From Hydrotalea flava (GTDB taxonomy: Bacteria; Bacteroidota; Bacteroidia; Chitinophagales; Chitinophagaceae): a stretch of 64,000 nucleotides of DNA. Location: assembly GCF_001623405.1 (NCBI RefSeq), contig NZ_LUHG01000110.1, positions 1 through 64,000 on the forward strand. Direction: 5' to 3'. This document shows, piece by piece, positions 17,778-27,846 of this stretch; position 1 is the stretch's first letter; each line of letters begins with the position of its first letter. The position numbers and the translations under genes are program-made. Under the pieces are notes generated by a model. It was not told the DNA's origin, searched no databases, and saw nothing but the letters and a program-made list of their open reading frames with translations.

Positions 17778-18725
17778 TTAAACAAGGCCTTTTGCACTTA
17801 AATAACGCTCTGCATCCAATGCAGCCATGCAACCTGAACCTGCAGCTGTAACTGCCTGGCGATAATTTTTATCCTGCACATCACCTGCGGCAAATACGCC
17901 TTCCAAATTAGTTTTGGTAGTACCGGGAATGGTTTGAATATAGCCTGTTTCATCCATATGAATCCAGGGTTTAAAAATGTCACTGTTCGGCTGGTGACCA
18001 ATTGCAACAAAAAAACCATGGATGGGAACAGTTTCTGTTGTATTGTTAATACGGTTTTTAATACGAACGGCTTCTACTTTTTTATCGCCTAATATCTCGT
18101 CTGTCTCACTATTCCAGTAAATTTTGATATTAGTGGTATTCAAAACTCTTTCCTGCATTATTTTGCTGGCACGCATCTGATCTCTGCGTACAATCATGTG
18201 TACGGTTGTGCAAAGTTTAGATAAATACAATGCTTCTTCGGCTGCTGTATCGCCCGCACCTACAATAGCTACTTCTTTACCTTTGAAGAAAAATCCATCA
18301 CAAACTGCGCAGGCACTTACGCCGTATCCATTTAAGCGTTGTTCGCTTTCCAAACCCAACCATTTTGCAGAGGCACCGGTTGAAATGATAACTGCATCAG
18401 CTTCTATCAGTTTTTCATCATCAATCCATACTTTATAAGGTTGTAGACCAAAATCAACTTTGGTGGCAATACCATAACGAATTTCGGCACCCATTCTGGT
18501 GGCTTGTTTTTCAAAATCAATCATCATATCCGGCCCCTGTACACCATTCGGATACCCCGGATAGTTTTCAACTTCTGTAGTAATGGTTAACTGACCTCCT
18601 GGTTGTATGCCCTGATATAAAACGGGTTTCATATTTGCCCTTGCTGCATAAATGGCAGCAGTATAACCGGCTGGACCTGATCCTATTATTAATACATGAA
18701 CTTTTTCTGATTGTGCGTTATCCAT
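17778..18725 (-). CDS. trxB: Thioredoxin-disulfide reductase
   Basis: NADPH- and FAD-dependent reduction of thioredoxin in the cytoplasm. The 315-residue protein has the FAD site GSGPAG (15-20), the redox-active pair Cys139 and Cys142 (ACAVCDG), the NADPH site GAGDTAAEEA (about 156-165) and the C-terminal FAD motif GVFAAGDVQD. Length and order match the low-molecular-weight bacterial enzyme. It lies 121 bases after the sigma factor gene, beyond a terminator, and has its own candidate promoter at 18742-18749; folB follows. Confidence 0.96.
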   Translation of the reverse strand: MDNAQSEKVHVLIIGSGPAGYTAAIYAARANMKPVLYQGIQPGGQLTITTEVENYPGYPNGVQGPDMMIDFEKQATRMGAEIRYGIATKVDFGLQPYKVWIDDEKLIEADAVIISTGASAKWLGLESEQRLNGYGVSACAVCDGFFFKGKEVAIVGAGDTAAEEALYLSKLCTTVHMIVRRDQMRASKIMQERVLNTTNIKIYWNSETDEILGDKKVEAVRIKNRINNTTETVPIHGFFVAIGHQPNSDIFKPWIHMDETGYIQTIPGTTKTNLEGVFAAGDVQDKNYRQAVTAAGSGCMAALDAERYLSAKGLV

Positions 18726-18741
18726 ACTTAAAAAATTTTTG

Positions 18742-18749
18742 CAAAGTTA
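18742..18749 (-). promoter_or_regulatory. Candidate trxB promoter, -7 box TAACTTTG
   Basis: A perfect TAnnTTTG match on the minus strand, 16 bases before the trxB ATG and downstream of the sigma-gene terminator. Confidence 0.5.
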
Positions 18750-18795
18750 AGGAATGATAGTGTTGAAATGTGAGAGCAGAGAAATGTTAACCAAT

Positions 18796-18830
18796 AAAAA
18801 ACCCCTGCAAGGTAACAGGGGAGTTTTTTT
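18796..18830 (-). terminator. Rho-independent terminator after the sigma factor gene
   Basis: CCCCTG (18802-18807) and CAGGGG (18816-18821) form a GC stem, flanked by A and T runs on both sides. On the minus strand it ends in six U residues, 16 bases past the sigma stop codon; the symmetry also allows function on the other strand. Confidence 0.85.
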
Positions 18831-18846
18831 AATACGCTATGAGAGA

Positions 18847-19704
18847 TTAACCGAGGTATGCTTTTAATGCATTGCTATACCTGGCTTTTTGTAAACGTTT
18901 AATCGCTCTTTCTTTAATTTGCCGGATGCGTTCTTTGGTAAGATCGTATTTCTGGCCAATTTGTTCAATAGTTACACCATTTTCACCATCTAAACCAAAG
19001 TAAGCGTTTACAATTTCAGCCTCACGTGGACTGAGTGATTTTAATACCCTTCTGATTTCTTCTCTTAAAGAATCTTTCATCACATCATCATCGGTATCAT
19101 CACTACCCTCCAGTAAATCGCCCATTGCTACATCTTCAGCTTCATGAACCGGTGCATCTAACGAAGTATGACGAGTGTTGCTTTGGAAAATGTTGTTGAT
19201 TTCAGTTTCACTCATTTCCAAAATTTCACTCAGCTCTTCGGTGGAAGGTTCGCGTTCATGCTCTTGTTCAAAAGCCATATAAGCCTTATTGGCTTTATTG
19301 TATGTGCCAATTTTGTTTTGAGGCAAGCGGACTAATCTGCCCTGCTCTGCCAATGCCTGTAGTATCGATTGGCGAATCCACCACACAGCATAAGAAATAA
19401 ATTTGAAACCTTTTGTTTCATCAAAGCGTTGCGCCGCTTTTATTAAGCCGAGGTTACCCTCGTTAATCAAATCGCTAAGTGATAGGCCTTGGTGCTGGTA
19501 CTGCTTAGCTACAGATACCACAAAACGTAAATTGGCCTGCACCAATTTGTCGAGCGCTCTCTGATTACCCATTTTAATTTTCTGGGCCAGTGTTGTTTCC
19601 TCTTCGGGAGTGATCATTGGAATTTTAGAAATTTCCTGCAGATACTTTTCTACGGCCTGAGAATCTCTGTTGGTAATCTGGGTTGCAATTTTGAGCTGCC
19701 TCAT
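18847..19704 (-). CDS. rpoD: Primary (group 1) RNA polymerase sigma factor, short Bacteroidota form
   Basis: The housekeeping sigma factor of the sigma-70 family. The 285-residue protein lacks the long region 1.1 and non-conserved region of E. coli RpoD, as is usual in Bacteroidota. Visible parts are region 1.2 (SQAVEKYLQEISKIPMITPE), region 2 with NLRFVVSVAKQYQHQGLSL and SYAVWWIRQSILQAL (the core-binding and -10 recognition/melting helices), region 3 (EREPSTEELSEIL) and region 4.2 with the helix-turn-helix LTKERIRQIKERAIKRL. It ends in a strong terminator. An ordered repeat lies 38-74 bases upstream of the start. Confidence 0.95.
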   Translation of the reverse strand: MRQLKIATQITNRDSQAVEKYLQEISKIPMITPEEETTLAQKIKMGNQRALDKLVQANLRFVVSVAKQYQHQGLSLSDLINEGNLGLIKAAQRFDETKGFKFISYAVWWIRQSILQALAEQGRLVRLPQNKIGTYNKANKAYMAFEQEHEREPSTEELSEILEMSETEINNIFQSNTRHTSLDAPVHEAEDVAMGDLLEGSDDTDDDVMKDSLREEIRRVLKSLSPREAEIVNAYFGLDGENGVTIEQIGQKYDLTKERIRQIKERAIKRLQKARYSNALKAYLG

Positions 19705-19742
19705 AGTATGATAGTTACAATTTATTTACTAACGACATATAG

Positions 19743-19778
19743 ACGCTAAAAGTTGCATTTTGGTTGCAATAGTAGCGT
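19743..19778 (-). promoter_or_regulatory. Operator-like repeat upstream of the sigma factor gene
   Basis: The inverted pair ACGCTA (19743-19748) and TAGCGT (19773-19778) encloses two direct copies of GTTGCA (19752-19757 and 19763-19768) spaced exactly 11 bases apart. The arrangement resembles a binding site for a regulator touching one face of the DNA; this is inference. Confidence 0.35.
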
Positions 19779-19931
19779 TAAAGTTATCCTCATAAATTTC
19801 AAAAGTGTGCAAATTTACGTTAAAACATCTTATTGAACGAATGTTTTCTGAAAAAAATGCTTTTTTAAAAAAAATTAAATCTCCCTACCCAATAACAAAA
19901 TTTATCTGAACCCATTTATCTTCGCAATTCT

Positions 19932-20954
19932 ATGCCATCTATTATTGATTTTCGCTCAGATACGGTTACCCGGCCTACTCCCGCTATGTTAGAAGCCATG
20001 TTTTCGGCCAAAGTTGGAGATGATGTGTTTGGAGAAGACCCTTCCATTAACGAACTTGAACAAAAAGCAGCAGCCCTTTTTGGTATGGAAGCCGGATTAT
20101 TTTGCCCCAGTGGCACCATGACCAACCAAATTGCCATTAAAGTACACACCCAACCCGGTGATGAGGTAATATGTGATGCATTATCGCACATTTACTTGTA
20201 TGAAGGGGGCGGAATTGCATTTAATAGCGGTGCTTCTGTTCGGTTATTACAGGGAAACAGAGGAAGAATAACAGCGCAACAGGTTGCCGATGCCATTAAT
20301 CCCAATGATGTGCATAAACCAGTCAGTACGCTGGTAAGTCTTGAAAATACCAGCAACAGAGGCGGTGGAGCCTGTTACTCAGTAGAGGAAATTATCGCTA
20401 TAAAACGGATTTGTGAATCCAATCATCTTAAACTTCATTTAGATGGAGCACGTTTGTTGAATGCTTTGGTGGCTACCAATGAAGCACCCACTACCTATGG
20501 TATGCTATTCGATTCCATCTCTATTTGCCTAAGCAAAGGTTTAGGAACACCGGTGGGTAGTGTTTTATTAGGAACCAATGCTTTCATTCAAAAAGCAAGA
20601 CGAGTAAGAAAAGCTTTTGGTGGCGGAATGCGTCAGGCCGGCTATCTGGCTGCTGCGGGAATTTATGCACTTGACCATCATGTGAAAAGACTGGCTCAGG
20701 ATCACGAACATGCCCAGGCTATTGCCACTTGCCTGCAGAGGAAAGATTTCGTTGGGCAAATAATGCCGGTTGAAACCAATATCATCATTTTTGAAGTAAA
20801 AGGCCGGTTTACACCAAAGGCATTTGCTGAAATAATGGAAAAACACCATATTAAAGTAATGGCCATTTCGCCAACGCAGGTTAGAATGGTATTGCATTTA
20901 GATATCCATCCATCCATGGTACAATTAACTATGGATGTTATCAATTCATTGTAA
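19932..20954 (+). CDS. ltaE: Low-specificity L-threonine aldolase
   Basis: PLP-dependent cleavage of L-threonine/allo-threonine to glycine and acetaldehyde. The 340-residue protein starts [19 protein letters not shown], a hallmark of the family, and has DDVFGEDPS (30-38), the cofactor-binding aspartate in LHLDGAR (Asp171) and the Schiff-base lysine in [11 protein letters not shown] (Lys202). A weak -7-like box (TATCTTCG, 19917-19924) ends 7 bases before the ATG. pgi follows 39 bases later on the same strand. Confidence 0.93.
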   Translation: MPSIIDFRSDTVTRPTPAMLEAMFSAKVGDDVFGEDPSINELEQKAAALFGMEAGLFCPSGTMTNQIAIKVHTQPGDEVICDALSHIYLYEGGGIAFNSGASVRLLQGNRGRITAQQVADAINPNDVHKPVSTLVSLENTSNRGGGACYSVEEIIAIKRICESNHLKLHLDGARLLNALVATNEAPTTYGMLFDSISICLSKGLGTPVGSVLLGTNAFIQKARRVRKAFGGGMRQAGYLAAAGIYALDHHVKRLAQDHEHAQAIATCLQRKDFVGQIMPVETNIIIFEVKGRFTPKAFAEIMEKHHIKVMAISPTQVRMVLHLDIHPSMVQLTMDVINSL

Positions 20955-20993
20955 TCGAAGAGAATCAATATTGCTGAATAAAATTTAACCGTT

Positions 20994-22649
20994 ATGTTAC
21001 CTAAAATAAACCCTACCAATACCCAAGCCTGGTTCTTGCTTAAAAAACATCACGATGAAGAAATGAATCGTAGGCATATGCGTGATTTATTTACGGCAGA
21101 TAAGGAAAGGTTTGAAAAATTTTCAATCCGTTTTCAAGATATTTTATTTGACTATTCTAAAAACATCATCAACCAAAAAACACAGCAACTATTGCTGCAA
21201 CTCGCAGAAGAATGCCATTTGAAAGAAGCCATTCATGCCATGTTTGCCGGGTTAAAAATTAATGAAACAGAACATCGGTCTGTTTTACATACTGCCCTTC
21301 GTAACTTTTCTGATACACCGATTTTGGTGGATGGGAAAGATGTAATGCCTTTAGTAAGAAAGGTATTGAACCACATGAAAACTTTCTGTCAACAAATACA
21401 TAGTGGTGACTGGAAAGGTTATTCTGGCAAAAAAATTAAATATATTGTCAATATAGGCATTGGAGGCAGCGATTTAGGTCCGGTGATGGTAACGGAAGCA
21501 TTAAAGCCTTATTGGATAGAGGGTATTCAAGCCTATTTTGTAAGTAATGTAGATGCTACCCAGCTGGTAGAAATTTTGAAAAATGTAACACCCGATGAAA
21601 CCCTGTTTTTAATTGCATCTAAAACGTTCACTACACAGGAAACCATGACCAATGCTCATTCGGCAAGAGATTGGTTTTTACAACATGCAAAAGATGAAGC
21701 GCATGTAGCCAAACATTTTGTGGCTTTAAGTACCAATGAAAAAGAAGTAATGCAATTCGGCATTGATAAAGCCAATATGTTTGAATTTTGGGATTGGGTA
21801 GGCGGTCGATATTCTTTATGGAGCGCAATTGGATTATCGATTGCCCTTACTGTTGGTTATGAAAATTTTGAACAATTATTAAAAGGTGCTTTTGCAGTAG
21901 ATGAGCATTTTAAAACAGAAAAATTCGAAAAGAATATTCCTGTTATCATGGCTTTGCTAGGTATTTGGTATACCAATTTTTTTGGTTCGCAAAGCGAAGC
22001 AATATTACCATATGATCAATACATGCATCGGTTTCCGGCATATTTTCAGCAAGGCAATATGGAAAGCAATGGTAAGAGTGTAGACAGAATGGGCAATCCT
22101 GTGAATTATGCTACCGGCCCTGTAATTTGGGGTGAACCAGGCACCAATGGTCAGCATGCTTTTTACCAGCTCATTCACCAGGGTACCCCGCTTATTCCCT
22201 GCGATTTTATTGCACCGGCCATTAGCCATAACCCTTTGGGCGATCATCATACAAAACTGCTTTCGAACTTTTTTGCCCAAACCGAAGCTTTAATGAATGG
22301 TAAAACCGAAGCTGAAGTGAAAGAAGAACTGATGAAAGTAATGCCCAATGAAGATGAAGTTAAAAAGTTAGTGCCTTTTAAAGTTTTTGCCGGAAATAAG
22401 CCCACCAATTCGTTCTTATTGAAAGAAATTACACCTTACTCATTAGGAAGTTTAATTGCTTTATATGAACATAAAATTTTTGTGCAGGGGGTAATCTGGA
22501 ATATTTTCAGTTTTGACCAATGGGGCGTTGAATTGGGCAAACAGTTGGCAGGAAAAATTTTACCGGAGTTAAAAGATGACAAACCGGTTGCTTCACATGA
22601 TTCCTCTACCAATGCATTAATTAACCTCTTTAAACAAATGAGAAAATAA
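20994..22649 (+). CDS. pgi: Glucose-6-phosphate isomerase
   Basis: Interconverts glucose-6-phosphate and fructose-6-phosphate in glycolysis and gluconeogenesis. The 551-residue protein has normal length and the two family signatures: the region around [17 protein letters not shown] and [16 protein letters not shown], and the active-site block [20 protein letters not shown] (about 372-391), with the catalytic Glu in GEPGTNGQH. It is followed after 3 bases by the acetyltransferase gene, so the two are probably co-transcribed, with ltaE as a possible first gene. Confidence 0.97.
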   Translation: MLPKINPTNTQAWFLLKKHHDEEMNRRHMRDLFTADKERFEKFSIRFQDILFDYSKNIINQKTQQLLLQLAEECHLKEAIHAMFAGLKINETEHRSVLHTALRNFSDTPILVDGKDVMPLVRKVLNHMKTFCQQIHSGDWKGYSGKKIKYIVNIGIGGSDLGPVMVTEALKPYWIEGIQAYFVSNVDATQLVEILKNVTPDETLFLIASKTFTTQETMTNAHSARDWFLQHAKDEAHVAKHFVALSTNEKEVMQFGIDKANMFEFWDWVGGRYSLWSAIGLSIALTVGYENFEQLLKGAFAVDEHFKTEKFEKNIPVIMALLGIWYTNFFGSQSEAILPYDQYMHRFPAYFQQGNMESNGKSVDRMGNPVNYATGPVIWGEPGTNGQHAFYQLIHQGTPLIPCDFIAPAISHNPLGDHHTKLLSNFFAQTEALMNGKTEAEVKEELMKVMPNEDEVKKLVPFKVFAGNKPTNSFLLKEITPYSLGSLIALYEHKIFVQGVIWNIFSFDQWGVELGKQLAGKILPELKDDKPVASHDSSTNALINLFKQMRK

Positions 22650-22652
22650 CAA

Positions 22653-23141
22653 ATGCAGGACATTACAATTCGTTTTATTCAGCCAAAAGATAATGTTGCA
22701 CTTGCAAAAATTATTAGAAGTGCTTTAGAAGAGTTTAATGCCAATAAACCCGGAACGGTTTATTTTGATAATAGTACCGATCATTTATATGAATTGTTTA
22801 CTGCCAATAAAAATGCAGTTTATTTTGTTGCAGAAAGTAATGGTGAAATATTAGGAGGTGCAGGTATTTATCCAACGGATGGATTACCTGAAGGTGTTTG
22901 TGAATTAGTGAAAATGTATTTACATAAAAATGCCAGAGGTAAAGGTACAGGTCGTTTTTTGATTGGCACCTGTTTGCAGAAGGCAAAGGGAATGGGTTAC
23001 CGTCAGGTATATTTAGAAACCATGCCTGAGTTAAGCAAAGCAGTTTCAGTGTATGAAAAATTTGGCTTTCGGTATTTAGATGCTGCAATGGGGGCATCCG
23101 GCCATACGGATTGTACTATCTGGATGCTGAAAGATTTATAA
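22653..23141 (+). CDS. GNAT family N-acetyltransferase
   Basis: A 162-residue single-domain acetyltransferase of the GNAT superfamily. The acetyl-CoA pyrophosphate-binding loop is ARGKGTGRFLI (about 91-101), preceded by the strand ELVKMYL and followed by YEKFGFRYLD, a common C-terminal GNAT pattern. The acceptor (amine, amino acid or protein) is unknown. It starts 3 bases after pgi and its last 6 bases overlap the end of the convergent MutS2-like gene. Confidence 0.88.
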   Translation: MQDITIRFIQPKDNVALAKIIRSALEEFNANKPGTVYFDNSTDHLYELFTANKNAVYFVAESNGEILGGAGIYPTDGLPEGVCELVKMYLHKNARGKGTGRFLIGTCLQKAKGMGYRQVYLETMPELSKAVSVYEKFGFRYLDAAMGASGHTDCTIWMLKDL

Positions 23142-25280
23142 TTTTGGCTGTTTTTGTGATATTGCCGGTTTATCTTTTTCCTGTTCTGCCTGCTTTTCAA
23201 CAACGGGCACCAAATCAGACAGTTCTATATTCATGGGTAAAAGTCCAACCTGAACAATGGCTCTTTTTCCCCTGATTTCTTTAACCGTTCCTACCTGATA
23301 ATTTTTTTTCAGTTTTACCAATATGCCTTCAGAAATGTTGGTTTCAATTTCTTTATACTGGTGGGTTATTTTTTTTACTTGTTTGGTTTGTGCTACTTCG
23401 TTTTTATGAAATAACAAATGTTTCAAATTGCGGATTACCTCATTTTTATCTTCTGCTTTTTTATAGTCAAACACAATCTGCTTTAACTTGCGTTCCATGT
23501 TTTTGAGATATTCTAATTTCTCTTCCGAAAGTTTGTTTTGGTGTTTCAATAACTCAATTTGTTGCCGGTGTTTTTCTCTGTTAATGGTGGTTTCCAATTC
23601 TTTTTTGAGTACAGCATTTTCTTTCATCAATTGTTTCAATTCATTTTTTTCTGAATGTAATTGCTGTAAATGCTGCTCGGTATTGTTGAGCAGTTTATCT
23701 AATTTAAAATGTTGTTGATCAACCAATTTTCTTGCCCTGTTTATTAAAGCAGCAGGCAAACCAATTCTTTCTGCAATTGAAAAGGTGTAAGAACTTCCGG
23801 GTTTTCCTATCATTAACTGATACAGTGGTTGCAATTTTTTTTCATCAAATGCCATTGCACCATTGATGATGCCCGGTGTTTTATTCCCCATTATTTTTAA
23901 ATTCAGATAATGGGTAGTTACAATTCCAATAGCATGTTTGCGGCAAAGCTCTTCCATAATTACCTCAGCAAATGCACCACCTAAATTGGGATCACTGCCG
24001 CTGCCCAATTCATCAATAAAAAATAAAGTACGCCCATTCCCCATCTCAATAAAATACTTCATGTGCATTAAATGCGATGAATAGGTACTCAGTTCAAACT
24101 CAATACTTTGTGTGTCACCTATATGAATAAATAATTGTTTAAAAATGCCGATTTGTGAATGCGGATGTACCGGAACCAATAATCCGCTTTGAACCATCAG
24201 TTGTATCAGACCAACGGTTTTCATGGTTACCGTTTTTCCGCCGGCGTTGGGCCCGCTGATAATCAAAATTCTGTTTTCATCATTCAATTGTATAGAAACC
24301 GGTATGGTGTTTTTTTTATTTTTTTGATTGTTTAAAAACAAAATAGGATGATAGGCTGCTTTCAAATCCAGCATTGATTTGTCAACAATATCGGGCATTT
24401 CAGCCTTCATATCAATGGCTAATAATGCTTTCGCCCTGATAAAATCGAACATTCCAATCAGTTGCAGATAATTGGTAAGCAATGGTGCATAAATGCTAAG
24501 TTTTGCTGTTAAAGCTTTTAAGATACGTTGTACCTCTGCCCGCTCATCATTTTCTAAACTGTATACTTCATTGTTTAATTCAATGGTTTCTTCGGGCTCA
24601 ATAAAGGTAGTTTTTCTGCTGTCACTTTCGCCGTGTAAAATGCCTTTTATTTGGCGCTTATGTTCTGAAAATATAGCCACTACCCTTCTGCCACTGCTAA
24701 AACTTTCTTCAATATCAGCCGTATATCCTGCTTTTGATAGTTTTTGCAGCACTTTATCAAACACTCTTCGCAATTCGTTTCTTTTTTTATATAATCGTAG
24801 CCGAATACTTTGTAAATCATCGCTGGCATTGTCTTTTACGTTACCTGCATCATCTAAAATTTCATCAATATATTCAATGATGTTTTTTTCAAAATAGCTT
24901 TGTTCAATTACTTTCGCCAAACCCGGATAAGCTACTCTTCGTTCTGTATCGAACCAGCGAAAAACAGATTGTATATTTTGAGCCAGCAGTTTAATTTGTA
25001 TCAATTCTTCTCCCGATAAAGTAGCCCCACTAATCCCCAATAATTTTATTTCCCTTTGCAAATTGGCCGTACAATCAATTGGGAAATACTGATTTTGCTG
25101 CAACATCAACTTAAATTCACAGACCTGTTGCAGTTCTAACACAATAAAATCTTTTTTTGTATGAATACGCAATGCTGCTGCTTTTTGGCTGGCATAGGCT
25201 GTTTTGCAATAATGAACCAGCAATTGCTGTATTGCCTCAAACTCTAATTGAAATGCTGCTGAATCGGGATATAATCGCAT
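23136..25280 (-). CDS. MutS2-like ATPase lacking the Smr nuclease domain
   Basis: A 714-residue protein of the MutS2 branch. It has the MutS core and clamp helices, then the ABC ATPase with Walker A GPNAGGKT (about 343-350) and Walker B LFFIDELGSGSDP, THY of the H-loop, and a long coiled coil (about 510-640) after the ATPase. Typical MutS2 is about 780 residues and ends with a Smr endonuclease domain; here the chain ends in a KOW-like basic segment (IRGKRAIVQVGLLPMNIEL) without LDLRG or HGxG motifs, so that nuclease is absent. MutS2 is known from recombination control and from rescue of collided ribosomes. ATG at 25280 is chosen over an in-frame TTG at 25295. Confidence 0.88.
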   Translation of the reverse strand: MRLYPDSAAFQLEFEAIQQLLVHYCKTAYASQKAAALRIHTKKDFIVLELQQVCEFKLMLQQNQYFPIDCTANLQREIKLLGISGATLSGEELIQIKLLAQNIQSVFRWFDTERRVAYPGLAKVIEQSYFEKNIIEYIDEILDDAGNVKDNASDDLQSIRLRLYKKRNELRRVFDKVLQKLSKAGYTADIEESFSSGRRVVAIFSEHKRQIKGILHGESDSRKTTFIEPEETIELNNEVYSLENDERAEVQRILKALTAKLSIYAPLLTNYLQLIGMFDFIRAKALLAIDMKAEMPDIVDKSMLDLKAAYHPILFLNNQKNKKNTIPVSIQLNDENRILIISGPNAGGKTVTMKTVGLIQLMVQSGLLVPVHPHSQIGIFKQLFIHIGDTQSIEFELSTYSSHLMHMKYFIEMGNGRTLFFIDELGSGSDPNLGGAFAEVIMEELCRKHAIGIVTTHYLNLKIMGNKTPGIINGAMAFDEKKLQPLYQLMIGKPGSSYTFSIAERIGLPAALINRARKLVDQQHFKLDKLLNNTEQHLQQLHSEKNELKQLMKENAVLKKELETTINREKHRQQIELLKHQNKLSEEKLEYLKNMERKLKQIVFDYKKAEDKNEVIRNLKHLLFHKNEVAQTKQVKKITHQYKEIETNISEGILVKLKKNYQVGTVKEIRGKRAIVQVGLLPMNIELSDLVPVVEKQAEQEKDKPAISQKQPKL

Positions 25281-25306
25281 AGTATTGGAAAACAAATAGT
25301 ATAAAG

Positions 25307-25314
25307 CAAAGTTA
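25307..25314 (-). promoter_or_regulatory. Candidate promoter of the MutS2-like gene, -7 box TAACTTTG
   Basis: A perfect TAnnTTTG match on the minus strand 26 bases upstream of the ATG at 25280. Confidence 0.45.
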
Positions 25315-25448
25315 ATTAGGTAGTGTATACAATGTGAAGCACTATTTTTTGAATACTTTGAGCAAAAATTTTCTGTCTTACAGGGTTATAAACATCTCTT
25401 GCAAACAATTCTTCGTAAATACTGTTTTAAAAATGAATTAATTTGATT

Positions 25449-26126
25449 ATGCATTACAAGAAATATATATTCAGTTGTTTTTTCTTTTCCTGCTATCTGC
25501 TATCTTGCGCACAGCCGGTAGAAAAAAATAAAACCGTAAATCCACAACATAATATGGATAATAAACAAATACCAACCGGTATAATAACCGATACCGCTTA
25601 TTTTGGGGAAGGTTGTTTTTGGTGTACCGAAGCTTTTTTTCAACGATTAAAAGGGGTATATGAAGTTAATAGTGGTTACGGTGGAGGCCATGTAGCCAAC
25701 CCAACCTATGAACAAGTATGTGATAAAAATACAGGCCATGTGGAATTGGCTCAAATTATTTATGACCCTAATGAGGTTTCTTTTGATGAATTATTAGAAG
25801 TTTTTTGGAAAACCCACGATCCCACAACTTTAAATCAACAGGGTGCAGATGTTGGCCCACAATACAGAAGCGTGATTTTTTATACCAATGAAATGCAACG
25901 TGAAAAAGCAGAACAATACAAAGCTGCTTTAGATAAAAGTGGTGCATTTAATAAACCGATTGTTACTGCAATTGAGCCCTTTAAAAATTTTTACAGAGCA
26001 GAACAGTATCATCAGAACTATTATAACAATAATGATGATGCAGCTTATTGTCGTTTTGTAATCAGACCCAAGTTGGAAAAATTTGAAAAAGTATTTAAAA
26101 ACAAATTAAAAAAAGGGGTTGAATAG
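25449..26126 (+). CDS. msrA: Peptide-methionine (S)-S-oxide reductase MsrA, lipoprotein form
   Basis: Repairs oxidised methionine (S-sulfoxide) in proteins. The 225-residue product has the catalytic motif GEGCFWCTEAFF with the nucleophile Cys56, the GYGGG stretch, and QYRSVIFY and YHQNYY typical of MsrA. The N-terminus MHYKKYIFSCFFFSCYLLSC is a lipoprotein signal with lipobox LLSC (Cys20), so the enzyme is probably tethered to a membrane on the periplasmic side rather than cytoplasmic. Start taken at the ATG at 25449; a TTG two codons earlier is less likely. No msrB is fused or adjacent. Confidence 0.93.
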   Translation: MHYKKYIFSCFFFSCYLLSCAQPVEKNKTVNPQHNMDNKQIPTGIITDTAYFGEGCFWCTEAFFQRLKGVYEVNSGYGGGHVANPTYEQVCDKNTGHVELAQIIYDPNEVSFDELLEVFWKTHDPTTLNQQGADVGPQYRSVIFYTNEMQREKAEQYKAALDKSGAFNKPIVTAIEPFKNFYRAEQYHQNYYNNNDDAAYCRFVIRPKLEKFEKVFKNKLKKGVE

Positions 26127-26162
26127 TTGCATTGCTGTGAGCGCAAAGTTTTTAGAATTGCT

Positions 26163-27818
26163 TTAAGGTAGTATTCTGGTACTTCTTAATTCCAACAAAT
26201 TCAATGCATTGGGCATAAAACCGGCTACGTTATTTTGTACAAGATGTATCACCATATCATAAAATAGTGGTACTACTGGCGCATCATCTATTACCATTTG
26301 ATCCATTCGCCGGTATAACTGATAACGTACTGAATCATTCACAGTGGCTATTGCCTTTGTGTATAATGTATCGAATAATTTATTTTTATAACGGGTATAA
26401 TTGGGCGGTGCGGGATTGTTTCCATAAAATACCGCCATGTAATTTTCTGCATCCGGGTAATCGGCCATCCAGCTTCCTCTAAAAAATAATGCTTTTGATA
26501 ATGCTGTTTGTTCCAATAATACACTTTTCTGAACCACTTCAACCTGGATGTTAATGGCTGCTTCTTCACATTGCTTTGCAACAAAACTGGCAAGGTCTGC
26601 ATAAGTTGGAATGGTGAGCAATTTGATTGCGGGAAAATCTTTGCCTGCAAAGCCCGCTTCGCTTATCAATTGCCTCGCTTTTTCAGGTTGGTAAGTGTAG
26701 CCATGCACAAAATCAGTATTATTGGAAGGCAACCCTTTGGGGCAAAACCCTGCATTGGCAGCATAACCAATGGAGTTGCGCAAATAGAGCATCATTTGTT
26801 CTTTGTTAATAGCATAATTAATGGCTTGTCTTATTTTTTTAAATCGCAGGGGCGATTGTTTTACCAGTGGATTGGTGGTATCCATTAAAATCCCTAAATA
26901 TTCTGTATTGAGATAAGGATGTTTTTGCAGTTGCATTTTACCCTCCCATTCTTTTCTCAATGTACCTGATTTGGTTAATACTTCATCTTTAAATGCAGGA
27001 TCTATATCGTTGATAAATGAAAGGGGGCCCTGTCTGAATTGTAAAAATTCGGTAGCCTTGTTCTGATAAAAACTGATTTTAACAGCATCTAAGTACGGTA
27101 ATGCCTTTCCGTTTGCATCTTTCTCCCAATAATGTGGATGCTTATGAAGTACCAAAGCCACCCCTTCCTGCCATAAAAACAATTGAAACGGTCCGGTACC
27201 ACAGGGATTTCTTCCAAAGTTTTTACCCTCATGCAATACCACATCTTTTGGCACAATACTGCAATACTGCATGGTTAAAATTTCCAAAATTGGATGAAAT
27301 GGATGTGTTAAAGTAAGCTGAAAGGTACTATCGTTCAATGCCATAAATGGATGTTCATCTGCCACATGTCCATTAAATATCCATGCACCACTGCTGGCAG
27401 TATTTTTATCAATAATTCTATTGAAACTAAATGCTACATCATCGGCTGTACACAAACGTCCTTTTCCGCCCGGGAAAACCGGATTGTCTTGAAAATAAAC
27501 GTCAGTTCGTAAATGAAAGGTATATACCAAACCGTTGGTACTTATTTCCCAACTTTTGGCAACAGATGGTTTTACATGCAGATTGCTATCTAATTCAACC
27601 AATGTATTGTATAACTGATGTACTGCCCAGATAATGGATTGGTTTTTGGAAAATGCAGGATCTAAAGTGGCTATTCCGGTACTTTCATTGTATTCAAAAA
27701 CCTGTTGATTGGTTAAATGTGCTGTATTGCATGACAATAGGAAAATACATAGAGCAATCCAACATACAAATCTGCACTTTGTGAAACCGTATTTTTGTAT
27801 GAACTTTAATACCCGCAT
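26163..27818 (-). CDS. ABC-type peptide/nickel-family solute-binding lipoprotein (SBP family 5)
   Basis: A 551-residue extracytoplasmic binding protein of family 5, which usually captures oligopeptides, sugars or nickel for an ABC importer. It has a signal with lipobox LLSC (around residue 30) and the family pattern FEYNESTGIATLDPAFSKN, LVELDSNLHVKPSVAKSWEI, and YTFHLRTDVYFQD. No permease or ATPase gene is adjacent, so it either works with a distant transporter or has been adapted as a stand-alone protein. It is divergent from the M1 peptidase gene with only 28 bases between the starts, so the two may share control and handle peptides together (inference). Confidence 0.88.
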   Translation of the reverse strand: MRVLKFIQKYGFTKCRFVCWIALCIFLLSCNTAHLTNQQVFEYNESTGIATLDPAFSKNQSIIWAVHQLYNTLVELDSNLHVKPSVAKSWEISTNGLVYTFHLRTDVYFQDNPVFPGGKGRLCTADDVAFSFNRIIDKNTASSGAWIFNGHVADEHPFMALNDSTFQLTLTHPFHPILEILTMQYCSIVPKDVVLHEGKNFGRNPCGTGPFQLFLWQEGVALVLHKHPHYWEKDANGKALPYLDAVKISFYQNKATEFLQFRQGPLSFINDIDPAFKDEVLTKSGTLRKEWEGKMQLQKHPYLNTEYLGILMDTTNPLVKQSPLRFKKIRQAINYAINKEQMMLYLRNSIGYAANAGFCPKGLPSNNTDFVHGYTYQPEKARQLISEAGFAGKDFPAIKLLTIPTYADLASFVAKQCEEAAINIQVEVVQKSVLLEQTALSKALFFRGSWMADYPDAENYMAVFYGNNPAPPNYTRYKNKLFDTLYTKAIATVNDSVRYQLYRRMDQMVIDDAPVVPLFYDMVIHLVQNNVAGFMPNALNLLELRSTRILP

Positions 27819-27846
27819 AGGCGTTTCAAATTTTTAAATAATAAAG

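Noticed and set aside
24493-24897. Plus-strand open frame of 134 codons inside the MutS2-like gene
   Set aside because: Antisense shadow; no independent start signal or family.
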